Positions 1 to 8,809 of a DNA stretch of 64,000 bases are shown one piece after another; position 1 is the first letter of the stretch, and each line of letters begins with the position of its first letter. This DNA comes from Devosia sp. (GTDB lineage: Bacteria; Pseudomonadota; Alphaproteobacteria; Rhizobiales; Devosiaceae). The DNA lies in assembly GCA_017794705.1 (NCBI GenBank), contig CP051235.1:621010-685009 (forward strand), read 5' to 3'. Both the position numbers and the translations under genes were made by a program. Under the pieces are notes generated by a model. That model saw only the letters and a list, made by a program, of their open reading frames with translations, was not told the DNA's origin and did no database searches.

Positions 1-912
1 TTCGGCCCGGGTGACCTTACCGCCAGTTTCGTTGTTCGTCGGCTTGCAAAACAGCTCGACGTCGACGTTCTGCATGGGCACGGGGCCAAGGGCGGGTTCA
101 ACGCCCGCCTTGCCCGAATTGGCGACCGGAAGCGGGTGGCGTTCTACACCACGCACGGCGGCGTGCTGAATTACCGGCCCGGCCAATTTCTCGGCAACGT
201 CATGCGCTGGATCGAGGCGCGCCTGCTGCCGCTGACCGACGGCGTCATTTTTGAAAGCGCTTACGCCCAGCGCACATTTGAAACCAATATCAAGCCGGTG
301 CCCCGCTTGCGGCCGGTTGTACACAACGGTCTCGACGAAAAGGAATTCCAGACACTGCCCGAAAGCGAAATCACCTACGATTTCGCCTATGTGGGGGAAC
401 TGAGGGCCGCGAAGGGATTGAACTATCTGCTTGACGCACTGGTGGGCCTGAAGCGCAGTGACGGGCAACCTGTCAGAATGATTTTTGGGGGCAGCGGCCC
501 GGACTTGCACGCCCTGCAACAGCGCGCCCGGGAGCTCGGCATCCACAGCCAGCTTGACTTTGTCGGCGTGCGTCCGGCACGTCAGGTTTTTGCGCAAGGC
601 GGTTGTGTGGTCATGCCGAGCCTTGCCGAAAGTCTCCCTTACGTGGCGCTTGAAGCGGCTGCGGCCACCAAGCCGCTGATCGCTACCGACGTGGGTGGCG
701 TCAAGGAGATCTTCGGGCCCACCGCTGACCGTCTGGTGCCCGCCGCCGACGCGGAAGCCTTGCGGAAGGCCATGCAGAGCTTGCTTGACCATCCCGAGGC
801 GGCGCTCGAAGAGGCCGGGGTCCGTTACGCCTTTGTCCGTGACCGTTTCAGCACCGCCAAGATGGCCGACGAGATCATCGCCACATACCGCGCCGGCATC
901 GCGGCGCGTTAA
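1..912 (+). CDS. Glycosyltransferase family 4 (GT-B), 5' truncated by window edge
   Basis: The frame is open from base 1, so the real start lies outside the window and about 303 C-terminal residues are visible. The protein has the C-terminal half of a GT-B glycosyltransferase: a Gly-rich nucleotide-sugar region (FGGSGPD) and the EX7E element ESLPYVALE followed by KPLIATDVGG, typical of GT4 enzymes that move a sugar from NDP-sugar to a lipid-linked or polysaccharide acceptor at the cytoplasmic membrane. A GTG at 136 is an internal codon, not the start, because the upstream translation (for example VLHGHGAKGG) continues the N-terminal GT4 fold. It lies 86 bases before an initiating sugar transferase and an O-antigen ligase-like gene, so it probably builds the same polysaccharide. 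The donor and acceptor sugars cannot be read from sequence. Confidence 0.88.
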   Translation, partial: FGPGDLTASFVVRRLAKQLDVDVLHGHGAKGGFNARLARIGDRKRVAFYTTHGGVLNYRPGQFLGNVMRWIEARLLPLTDGVIFESAYAQRTFETNIKPVPRLRPVVHNGLDEKEFQTLPESEITYDFAYVGELRAAKGLNYLLDALVGLKRSDGQPVRMIFGGSGPDLHALQQRARELGIHSQLDFVGVRPARQVFAQGGCVVMPSLAESLPYVALEAAAATKPLIATDVGGVKEIFGPTADRLVPAADAEALRKAMQSLLDHPEAALEEAGVRYAFVRDRFSTAKMADEIIATYRAGIAAR

Positions 913-998
913 GGTTAAGCTTCGGTTTTCACGCTCTTTTCATTCCTTGCGAGGCATATTGCCCCCGGATCGCAGATCAGGGTATCGCGGGCTGGATA

Positions 999-2519
999 AT
1001 GTTTCGTCTCGACGCAAAAAAAACCGTTCAGGATCATATCACTAGCGGAGAAATTCTGCCCGAGCCGATCATGCTGTCGGCGGAGGCCCAGCGCATTGCC
1101 GACCGCCCTCCTGCACAAACCTATTCGCCCACCGTCATCTCGGGCTTTGCCCAGCTGATTGAAGCGGGCCTGCTGTTCACCCTGGGGCTCGGCATCTACT
1201 GGAGCTACATGGGCACTGAGTACGGGCGGTTCTACATTCCGGCCATGCTGGGCGCGGTCATTCTGGCCAACGTGTTCTTTCATCTAGCCGGCATTCATCG
1301 CATCCAGTCCTACCGCACCACATTCGAACAAATCGCGCGGGCTCTGGCCGCCTGGACACTTGTGTTCTTTGCGATGCTGACCAGCGCCTTCCTGCTCAAG
1401 GTCTCGGATCAGATTTCCCGCTTCTGGCTGGTCAGCTGGTATGCCAGCGGCGCCATAATGTTGATCCTGTTCCGTCTGTCGCTTCGATCGCTCGTGAAAA
1501 GCTGGACGAGTGACGGCCGGTTGAAGCGGCGCACCGTGATCGTCGGCGGCGGTCCGGATGCCGAGGACCTGATCAGGGCCATCCAGTCTGGTGCCGACAA
1601 CGACATCGACCTCATCGGTCTGTTCGATGACCGGCTGGACGACCGCTCGCCCGACAGCGTCGCCGGATGTCCCAAGCTCGGCAAGGTGCCCGAACTCATC
1701 GAATTCGCCCGCCGCACCAAGGTCGACCTGGTGATCGTTTCCATGCCGCTTTCGGCGGAAAAGCGGGTTCTGGCCATGCTCAAGCGCCTTTGGGTCTTGC
1801 CGGTCGACATCCGGCTGAGCGCTCACATGAGCCAGTTGCGGTTCACCCGCTCGGCCTATTCCTACATCGGTCAGATCGCCATGTTCGACATGGTCGACCG
1901 GCCGATTTCAGACTGGAACCTGGTGTTCAAGTGGCTCTTCGACCGGTCCGTGTCCCTGGTCGCGCTCATCCTTTTGTCGCCGCTGATGTTGGCCACTGCC
2001 ATTGCGATCAAGCTCGACAGCAAGGGGCCGGTTCTGTTCAAGCAGAAGCGCCACGGGTTCAACAACGAACTGATCGAGATCTACAAATTTCGCTCCATGT
2101 ACGCCGACATGAGCGACGCGAAAGCGTCAAAGCTGGTCACAAAGGACGATCCGCGCGTGACACGGGTCGGCCGGTTCATCCGCAAGACCTCGATCGACGA
2201 ACTGCCGCAATTGTTCAACGTGCTGAAGGGCGAAATTTCCATCGTTGGCCCGCGCCCACATGCGCTTGAAGCCAAGGCGGCAAACACACTTTATCACGAG
2301 GCCGTGGACGGCTATTTCGCCCGTCACCGGGTGCGGCCCGGGATCACCGGCTGGGCTCAGATTCACGGCTGGCGCGGCGAGACGGACACGCTCGACAAGA
2401 TCATGCAGCGGGTCAATCACGACCTTTACTATATCGAGAACTGGTCGCCGCTGATGGATTTCTACATCCTTCTGGTCACCCCGTTCTCGCTCTTCAGCCG
2501 AAACGAGAATGCCTATTGA
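999..2519 (+). CDS. Polyprenyl-phosphate sugar phosphotransferase (WcaJ/ExoY-type), 506 aa
   Basis: Initiates exopolysaccharide or O-antigen repeat-unit synthesis by moving a hexose-1-phosphate from UDP-sugar to undecaprenyl phosphate in the inner membrane. The N-terminal half has several hydrophobic segments (about residues 45-160) and a nucleotide-binding-like stretch ([17 protein letters not shown]). The C-terminal catalytic domain is clear: a re-entrant hydrophobic helix after [10 protein letters not shown], then [38 protein letters not shown] and [10 protein letters not shown], the signature blocks of the bacterial sugar transferase family. Length (about 500 aa) fits the long WcaJ-like class rather than the short ExoY-only class. 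The stop overlaps the next gene's start by 4 bases (TTGA), indicating translational coupling with the ligase-like protein. Confidence 0.93.
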   Translation: MFRLDAKKTVQDHITSGEILPEPIMLSAEAQRIADRPPAQTYSPTVISGFAQLIEAGLLFTLGLGIYWSYMGTEYGRFYIPAMLGAVILANVFFHLAGIHRIQSYRTTFEQIARALAAWTLVFFAMLTSAFLLKVSDQISRFWLVSWYASGAIMLILFRLSLRSLVKSWTSDGRLKRRTVIVGGGPDAEDLIRAIQSGADNDIDLIGLFDDRLDDRSPDSVAGCPKLGKVPELIEFARRTKVDLVIVSMPLSAEKRVLAMLKRLWVLPVDIRLSAHMSQLRFTRSAYSYIGQIAMFDMVDRPISDWNLVFKWLFDRSVSLVALILLSPLMLATAIAIKLDSKGPVLFKQKRHGFNNELIEIYKFRSMYADMSDAKASKLVTKDDPRVTRVGRFIRKTSIDELPQLFNVLKGEISIVGPRPHALEAKAANTLYHEAVDGYFARHRVRPGITGWAQIHGWRGETDTLDKIMQRVNHDLYYIENWSPLMDFYILLVTPFSLFSRNENAY

Positions 2520-3805
2520 GTACGCCTCCGCTCACCGCAGGCACGGCGCTCGCGGACGGTCGCACCTCATCAGCCAGGCCGGCGCCGATCCAGCATCTGG
2601 CCATCCTCGCCCTGCCTTGGGTGATGATGTTCTGGATGTTCACCGGCGGGTTCGTGTTCATCGAACCCTCGCCTTACGAGTTCGTGTTCGTCGGGGCCGT
2701 GCTGGTGATGCTGGTGGCCGGAACCGGCCTCTACCGCGCCAACCTGAACCTGCTGAACCTGTTGATCTTCTTCATGCCCTTCGCCTTCGTCGGAGCATGG
2801 CAGGTCACCCACATGACATGGCTCAAGGGCACGATCTACGTGGTTGTGACCATGTTCTTGTGGCTGACCTCGTTCTTCATCGCCAACTATGTCACCGACG
2901 CGCCGCAAAGAAACATGCGAACCCTGATGCGCGGCTACACCGCTGCGGCGGTTCTCATCACCATTGTTGGCACATTGGCCTATCTCGGCCTGATGCCGGG
3001 CAGTGACCTGTTCCTGCTCTACGGCCGCGTCAGGGCAACCTTCCAGGATCCCAACGTCTTCGGACCCTTTCTGATCCTGCCTGCCATGTTTGCGGCCCAG
3101 CGGGTGTTCCTCTGCACCGGCAGAAACGCACTCATCGCCGCCGTCATCCTCGGCATCCTGCTCATCGGTGTCTTTGTCAGTTTCTCCCGCGCGGCCTGGG
3201 GAGCGGTGGTTTTCTCCACGGCCTTTGTGTTCGCGGCCTGCTACCTGCTTGAAGCCACGCGCCGGGACCGGGGCCGCATGCTGGTTTTCGCAATGGTCGG
3301 CGTGGGCCTCGCCATCGCCGCGCTTGCAGCCCTGCTCAGCATTGATTCCGTTGCCGCCCTTTTCGAAGAGCGCGCCAGCATCGTTCAGAACTATGATTCA
3401 GGCCCCACCGGCCGTTTCGGACGGCAGGCCTTTGCATTCGAACTGGCGCTCGCCCATCCATGGGGTATCGGGCCGCTCGAATTCGAGAACCTTCGCGTCT
3501 CCGAAGAGCCGCACAACACCTACGTCAAGGTGCTGCTGACCTATGGCTGGTTCGGCGGCCTGGCTTATTGGGCGCTCGTGGTGCTCACGCTCAAAAAGGG
3601 CATCGAAGTGATGCTCATCGCTTCACCCCTCCGGTTGCTGATGATCCCGCTGATGGCCACGTTCATTCCGCTGGTCATTGAATCCGCCATCATCGATTCC
3701 GATCACTGGCGGCACTATTTCCTGGTGGTCGGCATGATCTGGGGTGTTGCCGCGGCCCGCCGGCACCCCGAACGGCTCGAAGGACGTGCGAGCAGTCTTC
3801 TTTAG
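2516..3805 (+). CDS. O-antigen ligase / polymerase-like membrane protein, 429 aa
   Basis: Polytopic inner-membrane protein with about 10-12 hydrophobic segments and a Wzy_C-like periplasmic stretch (GRFGRQAFAFELALAHPWG... EPHNTYVKVLLTYGWFGG), the usual look of O-antigen ligase (WaaL) or polysaccharide polymerase (Wzy) proteins. The start is TTG at 2516, overlapping the previous stop by 4 bases; no better start lies nearby. Given the upstream glycosyltransferase and initiating transferase, it probably polymerises or ligates the completed repeat unit at the outer face of the inner membrane. Ligase and polymerase cannot be separated from sequence alone. Confidence 0.85.
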   Translation: MSTPPLTAGTALADGRTSSARPAPIQHLAILALPWVMMFWMFTGGFVFIEPSPYEFVFVGAVLVMLVAGTGLYRANLNLLNLLIFFMPFAFVGAWQVTHMTWLKGTIYVVVTMFLWLTSFFIANYVTDAPQRNMRTLMRGYTAAAVLITIVGTLAYLGLMPGSDLFLLYGRVRATFQDPNVFGPFLILPAMFAAQRVFLCTGRNALIAAVILGILLIGVFVSFSRAAWGAVVFSTAFVFAACYLLEATRRDRGRMLVFAMVGVGLAIAALAALLSIDSVAALFEERASIVQNYDSGPTGRFGRQAFAFELALAHPWGIGPLEFENLRVSEEPHNTYVKVLLTYGWFGGLAYWALVVLTLKKGIEVMLIASPLRLLMIPLMATFIPLVIESAIIDSDHWRHYFLVVGMIWGVAAARRHPERLEGRASSLL

Positions 3806-3822
3806 CGCCACCCCTGCGGGGA

Positions 3823-4821
3823 TTAGTGCGTGACCTTGCCCGTTGCGAGAAATCTTTCGGCAAGTGCAACCGTCCGTACCGCAAAATCGGGCGCGCAGGA
3901 TTGCGCCAGTTCGGTTTCCGCATGCGACCCGATCCAGGCGAGCAGCGCCATCCGGCGCAGCATCACCAGAGCCTCAATCGCCTCGAGATCATCACCACTC
4001 TGTGCTCTGTGTTGCTGATAGCCGGCAAGCCACGCCTCCCGCAGCGTCGGCACCTGTGGTCCATCCTCGAAGAATGAAATGGCGGCTGCGAAATCGTATC
4101 CGAACCAGCAGAACCCGCTGTCATCGAAATCGATCAGTTTGGTGTGGCCGTCGTCGATCAAAAGGTTGGCGAGCCGCATGTCCGCGTGAATGATGCCAAA
4201 CCTGTCCGGTCCCTGCCCGTAGTCCCCGAGCTTTTGCCGCAGGCTATCGTCCAGCCGATTGAGCACCCCTGTTTCGGCTGACCCGACACCCGGCGCCACG
4301 CGCCAGTCGCCCCATAATCCGTCAGGATCGAGAATGGCGCCTGCGGTCCAGCGCATGCGGGTGAACCCTGCCGGTTGCCGCCACTTTTCCGTGTGCAGGT
4401 GACAGCGTGCCGCCAGTTCCCCCAACTGCCTGAACGGCCCCGTCAGGTCCTCGTTCTCGCGGGGTTCGTCTCCCGCTTCAAACTCGAAAAGCACAGCAAA
4501 GCGCGGTTTACCGTCGTCTAGCGTCAACGATTGCACACGTTCCCCGTCCCTGCCTGCAATTGCCCTCGGCGTCTCGATGCCCGCGTCGGTCCGCAAGGCG
4601 TCCATCCACGTGAGTTCGCTTTCGATGGCTTCACGCGAATTGTAGCCGGGCCTGTGCACACGCAGGATCACCTTGCCGCCCGCTGGCAGATCGATGCGGA
4701 ACGTGTGGTTTTCGGAGAGATTGATCAGGGTGGCGCGACCGCCATCAAGTCCGGTCCAAAGGTCGAGATTCTGTTCGATCTCTTTGGGCTGCACAGGCAT
4801 TTCCGAAGGTGGGTTCGGCAT
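3823..4821 (-). CDS. APH/choline-kinase-family phosphotransferase, 332 aa
   Basis: Protein-kinase-like small-molecule kinase. Visible motifs are the catalytic HADMRLANLL (HxDxxxxN, Brenner motif) and the metal-binding IDFDDSGFCW, plus an N-terminal ATP-binding lobe with VILRVHRPGY. These define the APH/homoserine-kinase-II/choline-kinase superfamily; the substrate is not predictable and an aminoglycoside is unlikely in this core context. The ATG lies only 9 bases after the CCA end of tRNA-Pro on the same strand, with no Shine-Dalgarno in that gap; a second in-frame ATG at 4800 is an alternative start. It is convergent with the ligase-like gene, 17 bases away. Confidence 0.88.
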   Translation of the reverse strand: MPNPPSEMPVQPKEIEQNLDLWTGLDGGRATLINLSENHTFRIDLPAGGKVILRVHRPGYNSREAIESELTWMDALRTDAGIETPRAIAGRDGERVQSLTLDDGKPRFAVLFEFEAGDEPRENEDLTGPFRQLGELAARCHLHTEKWRQPAGFTRMRWTAGAILDPDGLWGDWRVAPGVGSAETGVLNRLDDSLRQKLGDYGQGPDRFGIIHADMRLANLLIDDGHTKLIDFDDSGFCWFGYDFAAAISFFEDGPQVPTLREAWLAGYQQHRAQSGDDLEAIEALVMLRRMALLAWIGSHAETELAQSCAPDFAVRTVALAERFLATGKVTH

Positions 4822-4830
4822 TGAAGAAAA

Positions 4831-4907
4831 TGGTCGGAGCGGCCGGATTTGAACCGACGACCCTTTGTCCCCCAGACAAATGCGCTACCAGGCTGCGCTA
4901 CGCCCCG
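4831..4907 (-). tRNA. tRNA-Pro (anticodon GGG)
   Basis: Read on the minus strand this folds as a complete cloverleaf. The acceptor arm CGGGGCG pairs with CGCTCCG (one G-U), the D-arm is GCGCAGCCTGGTAGCGC, the anticodon stem TTTGT/ACAAA encloses the loop CTGGGGG with anticodon GGG, and the T-arm is GTCGG-TTCAAAT-CCGGC. Discriminator A and an encoded CCA follow. The C1-G72 pair and A73 are the proline identity set. It sits upstream of, and co-directional with, the phosphotransferase gene. A proline tRNA downstream of plsX-fabH-ihfA-merR is a familiar arrangement in rhizobia. Confidence 0.97.
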
Positions 4908-4983
4908 ACTGGCGCAAACCCATAGATTTTAGGGGCACCAAGGTCAAGACCGATGTTGGCCCTGACACGCGTTCAATTCCGGC

Positions 4984-5220
4984 TCAGGCGGCGGTGCGAT
5001 CCGCCGTCGCGGCTGCGCCAGCCACCATGCCGCGCATCAGTTCGACCCGCTTCAGGGTGTTGATCCGGTCCATCCAGGAAAGGCTCACCGTTGAGGCACC
5101 GGTCAGGTGCAGACCCGGCTGGATCGGATGGGCAGAAAAATCCACAGTCGCCAGGGCATCCGAAATCTGGGCGTGCAGGCGCCGGGTGAATTCGGCCTTG
5201 AGGTCAGATGTCTGGTCCAC
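4984..5220 (-). CDS. Small hypothetical protein, 78 aa
   Basis: The frame is open up to 5460, but the likely start is the GTG at 5220. It is preceded by AAAGGAG at a spacing of 8, and the upstream part of the open frame overlaps another small ORF in a different frame. The product begins MDQTSDLKAEFTRRLHAQ and is mostly helical and soluble in appearance, with a conserved-looking core (HLTGASTVSLSWMDRINTLK) and an Ala-rich end. I recognise no family. The Shine-Dalgarno begins at the stop codon of the 26-residue membrane ORF (TGAAAGGAG), so the two are probably translationally coupled. Confidence 0.6.
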   Translation of the reverse strand: MDQTSDLKAEFTRRLHAQISDALATVDFSAHPIQPGLHLTGASTVSLSWMDRINTLKRVELMRGMVAGAAATADRTAA

Positions 5221-5234
5221 GATCCGGTCTCCTT

Positions 5235-5315
5235 TCAGGCACCGATCAAAGCGTAAGGCACGATCATCAGGGCGAGTGTCGAGAGATAAAGCCCGATTAA
5301 TGCGATGGATTTCAT
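5235..5315 (-). CDS. Putative 26-aa single-pass membrane peptide
   Basis: A short ORF below normal gene-finder limits. It starts MKSIALIGLYLSTLALM and ends VPYALIGA: one lysine then an almost unbroken hydrophobic stretch long enough for one transmembrane helix. The ATG is preceded by GGGGGACAGGTAA, a fair ribosome-binding region. Its TGA abuts the AAAGGAG of the downstream 78-aa gene, 14 bases before that gene's GTG, as in coupled operons. It has no recognisable family and could instead be a leader peptide. Conservation across relatives would be the real test. Confidence 0.5.
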   Translation of the reverse strand: MKSIALIGLYLSTLALMIVPYALIGA

Positions 5316-5494
5316 TTACCTGTCCCCCGTGGCGGATTTGCGGAATTAATATGGTTAAGCAACGGTTTCGCGCCCGATTGGTTGCACATTTCCGCCAGAA
5401 TTTGCGGCCGGTTGCGTCCTCGTCAGTCCGTTGGACGCGCCTGATCATCAACAGGTTCAAATGAACCGCTCATGAATGCAGTTTACCGGCAAGC

Positions 5495-5520
5495 AAAAGG
5501 GGCCGCCTTGCGGCGACCCC
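5495..5520 (-). terminator. Rho-independent terminator
   Basis: On the minus strand, GGGGTCGCC-GCAA-GGCGGCCCC forms a 9-bp stem (one T-G pair) with a stable GNRA-type GCAA loop, followed by TTTT. It ends the transcript carrying the 24-aa mini-ORF and perhaps MerR. Confidence 0.85.
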
Positions 5521-5567
5521 TCATGAGTCCAATGAAAACTGGAACTTCTGCCCGGTCAGGCCGGGCC

Positions 5568-5577
5568 AAAGGAGGTG
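5568..5577 (-). promoter_or_regulatory. Anti-Shine-Dalgarno element downstream of the mini-ORF
   Basis: In the minus-strand transcript these 10 bases read CACCTCCTTT, the exact complement of AAAGGAGGTG in the mini-ORF ribosome-binding site (5662-5671). Pairing would close an 84-base loop containing the ORF and hide the RBS. A small hairpin (CCCGG/CCGGG, 5551-5565) and the terminator follow. A regulatory role is inferred from complementarity only. Confidence 0.5.
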
Positions 5578-5581
5578 GGCG

Positions 5582-5656
5582 TCAGGTCGAAGGCTGCTCC
5601 GAAAAGACACCTGCACTTCCAAAGTCCATCAGTTTCACCGAATTCTCATTAGACAT
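5582..5656 (-). CDS. 24-aa mini-ORF with maximal Shine-Dalgarno
   Basis: The peptide begins MSNENSVKLMDFGSAG and ends VFSEQPST; it is soluble, with no lysine/arginine run and no signal sequence. What supports translation is the site in front of it: GCGAAAGGAGGTGATCC followed by A and the ATG, which complements the last ~13 bases of 16S rRNA without a mismatch, far stronger than any other RBS in the window. The ATG is about 97 bases after the MerR stop on the same strand, and a strong terminator follows 61 bases after the ORF. I recognise no family (PqqA and other RiPP precursors were considered and do not match). It may be a highly expressed microprotein, or the ORF of a dual-function small RNA. 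Confidence 0.55.
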   Translation of the reverse strand: MSNENSVKLMDFGSAGVFSEQPST

Positions 5657-5658
5657 TG

Positions 5659-5674
5659 GATCACCTCCTTTCGC
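5659..5674 (-). promoter_or_regulatory. Exceptionally strong ribosome-binding site
   Basis: The minus strand reads GCGAAAGGAGGTGATC here, with one further C and an A before the ATG at 5656. The plus strand is therefore the same as a 16S rRNA 3' tail (GGATCACCTCCTTTC). It decides the start of the 24-aa mini-ORF. Most other genes here have only 4-6 base Shine-Dalgarno matches. Confidence 0.8.
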
Positions 5675-5753
5675 ATGTTGACGATAAGGGCAGTGTTGAC
5701 CAAGACCGGCTGCTTGGCAAGGGGGCAAGCGCCAGGGCCAAAAACCGGCGCAA

Positions 5754-6200
5754 TCAGCCTTCGCGGGCGCTGTCGAGGATGCGTTTGCAGTCGAGAAGTT
5801 CGCGCAACACCTTGTCGAGCCGCTGGCGGCCGCCGCGTGACAGGGCCGGCGCCCCGGCGGAACCCGTCTCGGCGCCCTCAACCGGCGGCAACGCGGCGCC
5901 GTTGGTCTGGCCCATGGCCTCAAGGCTTCCGGCCGTGCCGACCTCGATGACGTAGTTGGCGCTTTCCTCCTTGAGGATGCGCTGCACGCCCTTGATGGTG
6001 AAGCCCTGATCATAGAGCAGGTGCCGGATGCCCTTGAGCAACAGCACGTCCTCCGGGCGGTAATAGCGCCGCCCGCCGCCGCGTTTCAGCGGCTTGATCT
6101 GCGAAAAGCGGGTTTCCCAAAAACGCAGGACATGCTGGGGCAGGTCCAGTTCTTCAGCCGCCTCTGAAATGGTTCTGAACGCGTCCGGGGCCTTGCCCAC
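5754..6200 (-). CDS. MerR-family transcriptional regulator, 148 aa
   Basis: N-terminal winged helix of the MerR type (about residues 8-75): [20 protein letters not shown] followed by [22 protein letters not shown] and a hydrophobic helix pair. The remaining ~70 residues are a short Ala/Gly-rich and helical tail with no metal-binding cysteines, so a metal sensor is unlikely. The start is GTG at 6200 with CAGGAG upstream. It directly follows ihfA (23-base gap), the standard rhizobial order plsX-fabH-ihfA-merR, so it is probably co-transcribed with them. Its target is unknown. Confidence 0.9.
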   Translation of the reverse strand: MGKAPDAFRTISEAAEELDLPQHVLRFWETRFSQIKPLKRGGGRRYYRPEDVLLLKGIRHLLYDQGFTIKGVQRILKEESANYVIEVGTAGSLEAMGQTNGAALPPVEGAETGSAGAPALSRGGRQRLDKVLRELLDCKRILDSAREG

Positions 6201-6223
6201 AGTGCACTCCTGTCAAAAAGTGC

Positions 6224-6535
6224 TTATTTTCCCGCGCCGACCATAGATTTGTTGATCTTGGATTTCAACACATTGCTGGGCTTGAACACCAAAACCCGGC
6301 GCGGCAGAATCGGCACCTCTTCGCCTGTCTTGGGATTTCGCCCGATACGTTCGTTTTTCGACCGGACCTGGAAGGATCCGAACGAAGACAATTTGACGTT
6401 TTCGCCTTCCACCAGCGCGTGGCTGATCAGCTCCAACACCCGTTCTACCAGTTCAGCGGAATCAGTACGCGATAACCCGACAGACTGGTAGACCGCCTCG
6501 GCCAGATCTGCCCGCGTAATCGTTTTATGTCCCAT
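6224..6535 (-). CDS. ihfA: Integration host factor subunit alpha, 103 aa
   Basis: Small DNA-bending protein that pairs with IHF-beta and acts in nucleoid structure, recombination and sigma54 promoters. The start [20 protein letters not shown], the beta-arm region [20 protein letters not shown] with the intercalating proline (GRNP), and [11 protein letters not shown] are family hallmarks. The frame extends to a GTG at 6565, but the ATG at 6535 gives the normal ~100 aa length. It is encoded between fabH and merR. Confidence 0.95.
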   Translation of the reverse strand: MGHKTITRADLAEAVYQSVGLSRTDSAELVERVLELISHALVEGENVKLSSFGSFQVRSKNERIGRNPKTGEEVPILPRRVLVFKPSNVLKSKINKSMVGAGK

Positions 6536-6628
6536 TTGCCAACCTGTTACGCAGTTTCCCCCCACCGACCCGCACGTCGAAAGGTTGCGGGGGCAGGTTA
6601 ACGCCCAAATTCACAGCGGGTCAATCAG

Positions 6629-7609
6629 TCACGTCCAGCGGATCAGGGATGCGCCCCAGGTGAAGCCTCCACCCATGGCCTCGAGCATAACGAGGTCACC
6701 GGGCTTGATCCGCCCGTCAGCAACGCCGACAGCCAGTGCCATAGGCACGGAAGCGGCTGACGTGTTGGCGTGTTTGTCCACAGTCACGATGACTTTTTCG
6801 GGTGGGATGCCGAGTTTTTTCCCGGCCCCCTCGATGATTCGCCGGTTGGCCTGGTGCGGCACGAACCAGTCCAGGTCATCAGCCTCGTAGCCCGTGTCGT
6901 CCAGCGCGCCGTGAATGACGTCGGAAATCATGCCCACCGCATGTTTGAACACTTCGCGTCCCTGCATGTGCACCACGCCGGCTGTCTTTGTCGAAGACAC
7001 ACCACCGTCGACAAAAAGCTTGTCCCAATGCTCGCCGTCCGAGCGCAGGCGCGAGCCGAGAATGCCCTGATCGGCCTGGTCATCAGGCAGTTCAACGCCC
7101 TCGAGCACCATGGCCCCTGCCCCGTCTCCAAACAGCACACAGGTCGTGCGGTCTTCCCAGTCAAGGATGCGGGTGAAGGTCTCTGCACCGATCACCAGCG
7201 CCCGCTTGGCCAGCCTGTTCTTCAAGTAGCTGTCAGCGGTCGCGACGGCAAAGACGAAACCCGAACACACGGCCTGGATGTCGAATGCCATGCCGTGATG
7301 GATGCCCAACTTCTGCTGCACGAAAACGGCGGTCGAGGGAAAAGTCATGTCCGGCGTGGTCGTCGCGACAATGATCAGGTCAATGTCGCCCGCCACCAGT
7401 CCCGCATTCTTGAGCGCTTCTTGTGCCGCCTTGGTGGCGAGATCGGATGTGAGTTCCCCATCAGCAGCCACGTGCCGCTGCTCAATGCCGGTGCGCTGGA
7501 CAATCCACTCATCCGTCGTATCGACTGTCCTGGCCAGTTCATCATTGGTGATGATCTTTTCAGGCAAGTACTTGCCTACGCCACGCACTAGAGAACGCAT
7601 CTTTGTCAC
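6629..7609 (-). CDS. fabH: 3-oxoacyl-ACP synthase III (KAS III), 326 aa
   Basis: Starts fatty-acid elongation by condensing acetyl-CoA with malonyl-ACP. The Cys-His-Asn triad is present: Cys115 in [10 protein letters not shown], His in [10 protein letters not shown] and Asn in [10 protein letters not shown]. The C-terminal [13 protein letters not shown] is typical. The GTG start at 7609 overlaps the plsX stop by 4 bases (GTGA); an ATG at 7600 (MRSLVRGVG) is the alternative and matches family N-termini better. It is followed by ihfA after about 90 bases. Confidence 0.96.
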   Translation of the reverse strand: MTKMRSLVRGVGKYLPEKIITNDELARTVDTTDEWIVQRTGIEQRHVAADGELTSDLATKAAQEALKNAGLVAGDIDLIIVATTTPDMTFPSTAVFVQQKLGIHHGMAFDIQAVCSGFVFAVATADSYLKNRLAKRALVIGAETFTRILDWEDRTTCVLFGDGAGAMVLEGVELPDDQADQGILGSRLRSDGEHWDKLFVDGGVSSTKTAGVVHMQGREVFKHAVGMISDVIHGALDDTGYEADDLDWFVPHQANRRIIEGAGKKLGIPPEKVIVTVDKHANTSAASVPMALAVGVADGRIKPGDLVMLEAMGGGFTWGASLIRWT

Positions 7610-8700
7610 GCTGTCTGCTCCGTTGCAGAGTCTTCAGGTGTGTCATTTTCCGCCGCTTCTTTGTCGGCTTCCGCTGCTTCCGGCGCGAATTCTGCCATGC
7701 CTTCGGCAATCTTGTCGATCAACCGGAAGCGCGCCATCTCATAGGCCAGATCGAGGGCACTTTTGAACCCTATTTCGTCCGTGCCACCATGACTCTTGAT
7801 CACAGTGCCATTGAGGCCAATGAACACGCCACCGTTTATGGCCCGAGGGTCCATCTTGCGGCGCAGCGCCATCATGGCCCGTGAGGAAATCATGGCGCCG
7901 ATCCGAGACACCCAGTCTGCCTTGAGGGCCAGACGCAGATAGGTGCCCACCTGCCGCGCGGTCCCTTCAGCAGTCTTGAGCGCAATGTTTCCGGCAAACC
8001 CTTCGGTGACCACCACGTCCACCGTGCCCTTGCCCAGATCGTCGCCCTCGACAAACCCGTGATAGCGATAGCCGGCACCGTCATGCTCAGCCAGAATGCG
8101 CGCCGCTTCCTTGACCTCGTCGACGCCCTTCAATTCCTCGGTACCGACGTTCAGCAACCCGACCGACGGCTTTTCCTGATCGAACAGCGCCCGCCCCAAC
8201 GAGGCGCCCAGAATCGCGAAATCCACCAGCTGCTGGGCATCGCCGCCCACCGTCGCGCCGACATCGAGCACGATGGTGTCGCCGCGCAGGGTCGGCCAGA
8301 TGGCTGCGATGGCCGGGCGTGAAATGCCCTTGATGGGCCGGAGGCAGAAGGTCGCCATAGCCATCAGCGCGCCGGTGTTGCCGCCCGAGATGGCCACGTC
8401 AGCCTCACCGGACTTCACGCTTTCGATGGCATTCCACATGGACGAGACGTTGCGTCCCTTGCGCAGGGCGGAACTTGGCTTGTCGTCCATGGCAATGACC
8501 ACGTCCGAGTGCTGGATGCGCGAGACGGCCTTGAGTTCGGGATAGTCCGCCAGAAGCGGCTCCAGCACTTCCTGCCGGCCATGAAAGATGAAGGCGATGT
8601 TGCCGCGTTCGCGCAGGGCGAGCCTGGCACCGTGGAGCACGATGCGGGGTCCATTGTCGCCCCCCATGGCGTCTACGGAAATGGTGATCGTTTCGCTCAT
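7606..8700 (-). CDS. plsX: Phosphate acyltransferase PlsX, 364 aa
   Basis: Makes acyl-phosphate from acyl-ACP, the first step of PlsX/PlsY phospholipid synthesis. Family blocks are visible: [12 protein letters not shown] at the N-terminus, [62 protein letters not shown] and [13 protein letters not shown]. The last ~35 residues form an acidic Ala/Glu-rich tail beyond the usual ~345 aa fold. It is translationally coupled to fabH and lies 109 bases after the yceD-like gene, linking phospholipid and fatty-acid synthesis. Confidence 0.97.
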   Translation of the reverse strand: MSETITISVDAMGGDNGPRIVLHGARLALRERGNIAFIFHGRQEVLEPLLADYPELKAVSRIQHSDVVIAMDDKPSSALRKGRNVSSMWNAIESVKSGEADVAISGGNTGALMAMATFCLRPIKGISRPAIAAIWPTLRGDTIVLDVGATVGGDAQQLVDFAILGASLGRALFDQEKPSVGLLNVGTEELKGVDEVKEAARILAEHDGAGYRYHGFVEGDDLGKGTVDVVVTEGFAGNIALKTAEGTARQVGTYLRLALKADWVSRIGAMISSRAMMALRRKMDPRAINGGVFIGLNGTVIKSHGGTDEIGFKSALDLAYEMARFRLIDKIAEGMAEFAPEAAEADKEAAENDTPEDSATEQTA

Positions 8701-8809
8701 TGAAGCCTGTTGGCCCGCCGCTACAAAGTGGCGGCCAGATTATCCATTAGAAGGGGGCGCGCAAGGGTGCCGTCCTGAAGGGTCCGGCGACGCGGTTTGT
8801 TGTGGACAG

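Noticed and set aside
4984..5460. 158-codon version of the 78-aa gene
   Set aside because: The upstream half overlaps the hydrophobic mini-ORF and lacks an RBS; the GTG at 5220 has AAAGGAG at good spacing.
5582..6013. 143-codon ORF in the mini-ORF frame extending into merR
   Set aside because: Most of it overlaps merR in another frame; only the last 24 codons follow a convincing ribosome-binding site.
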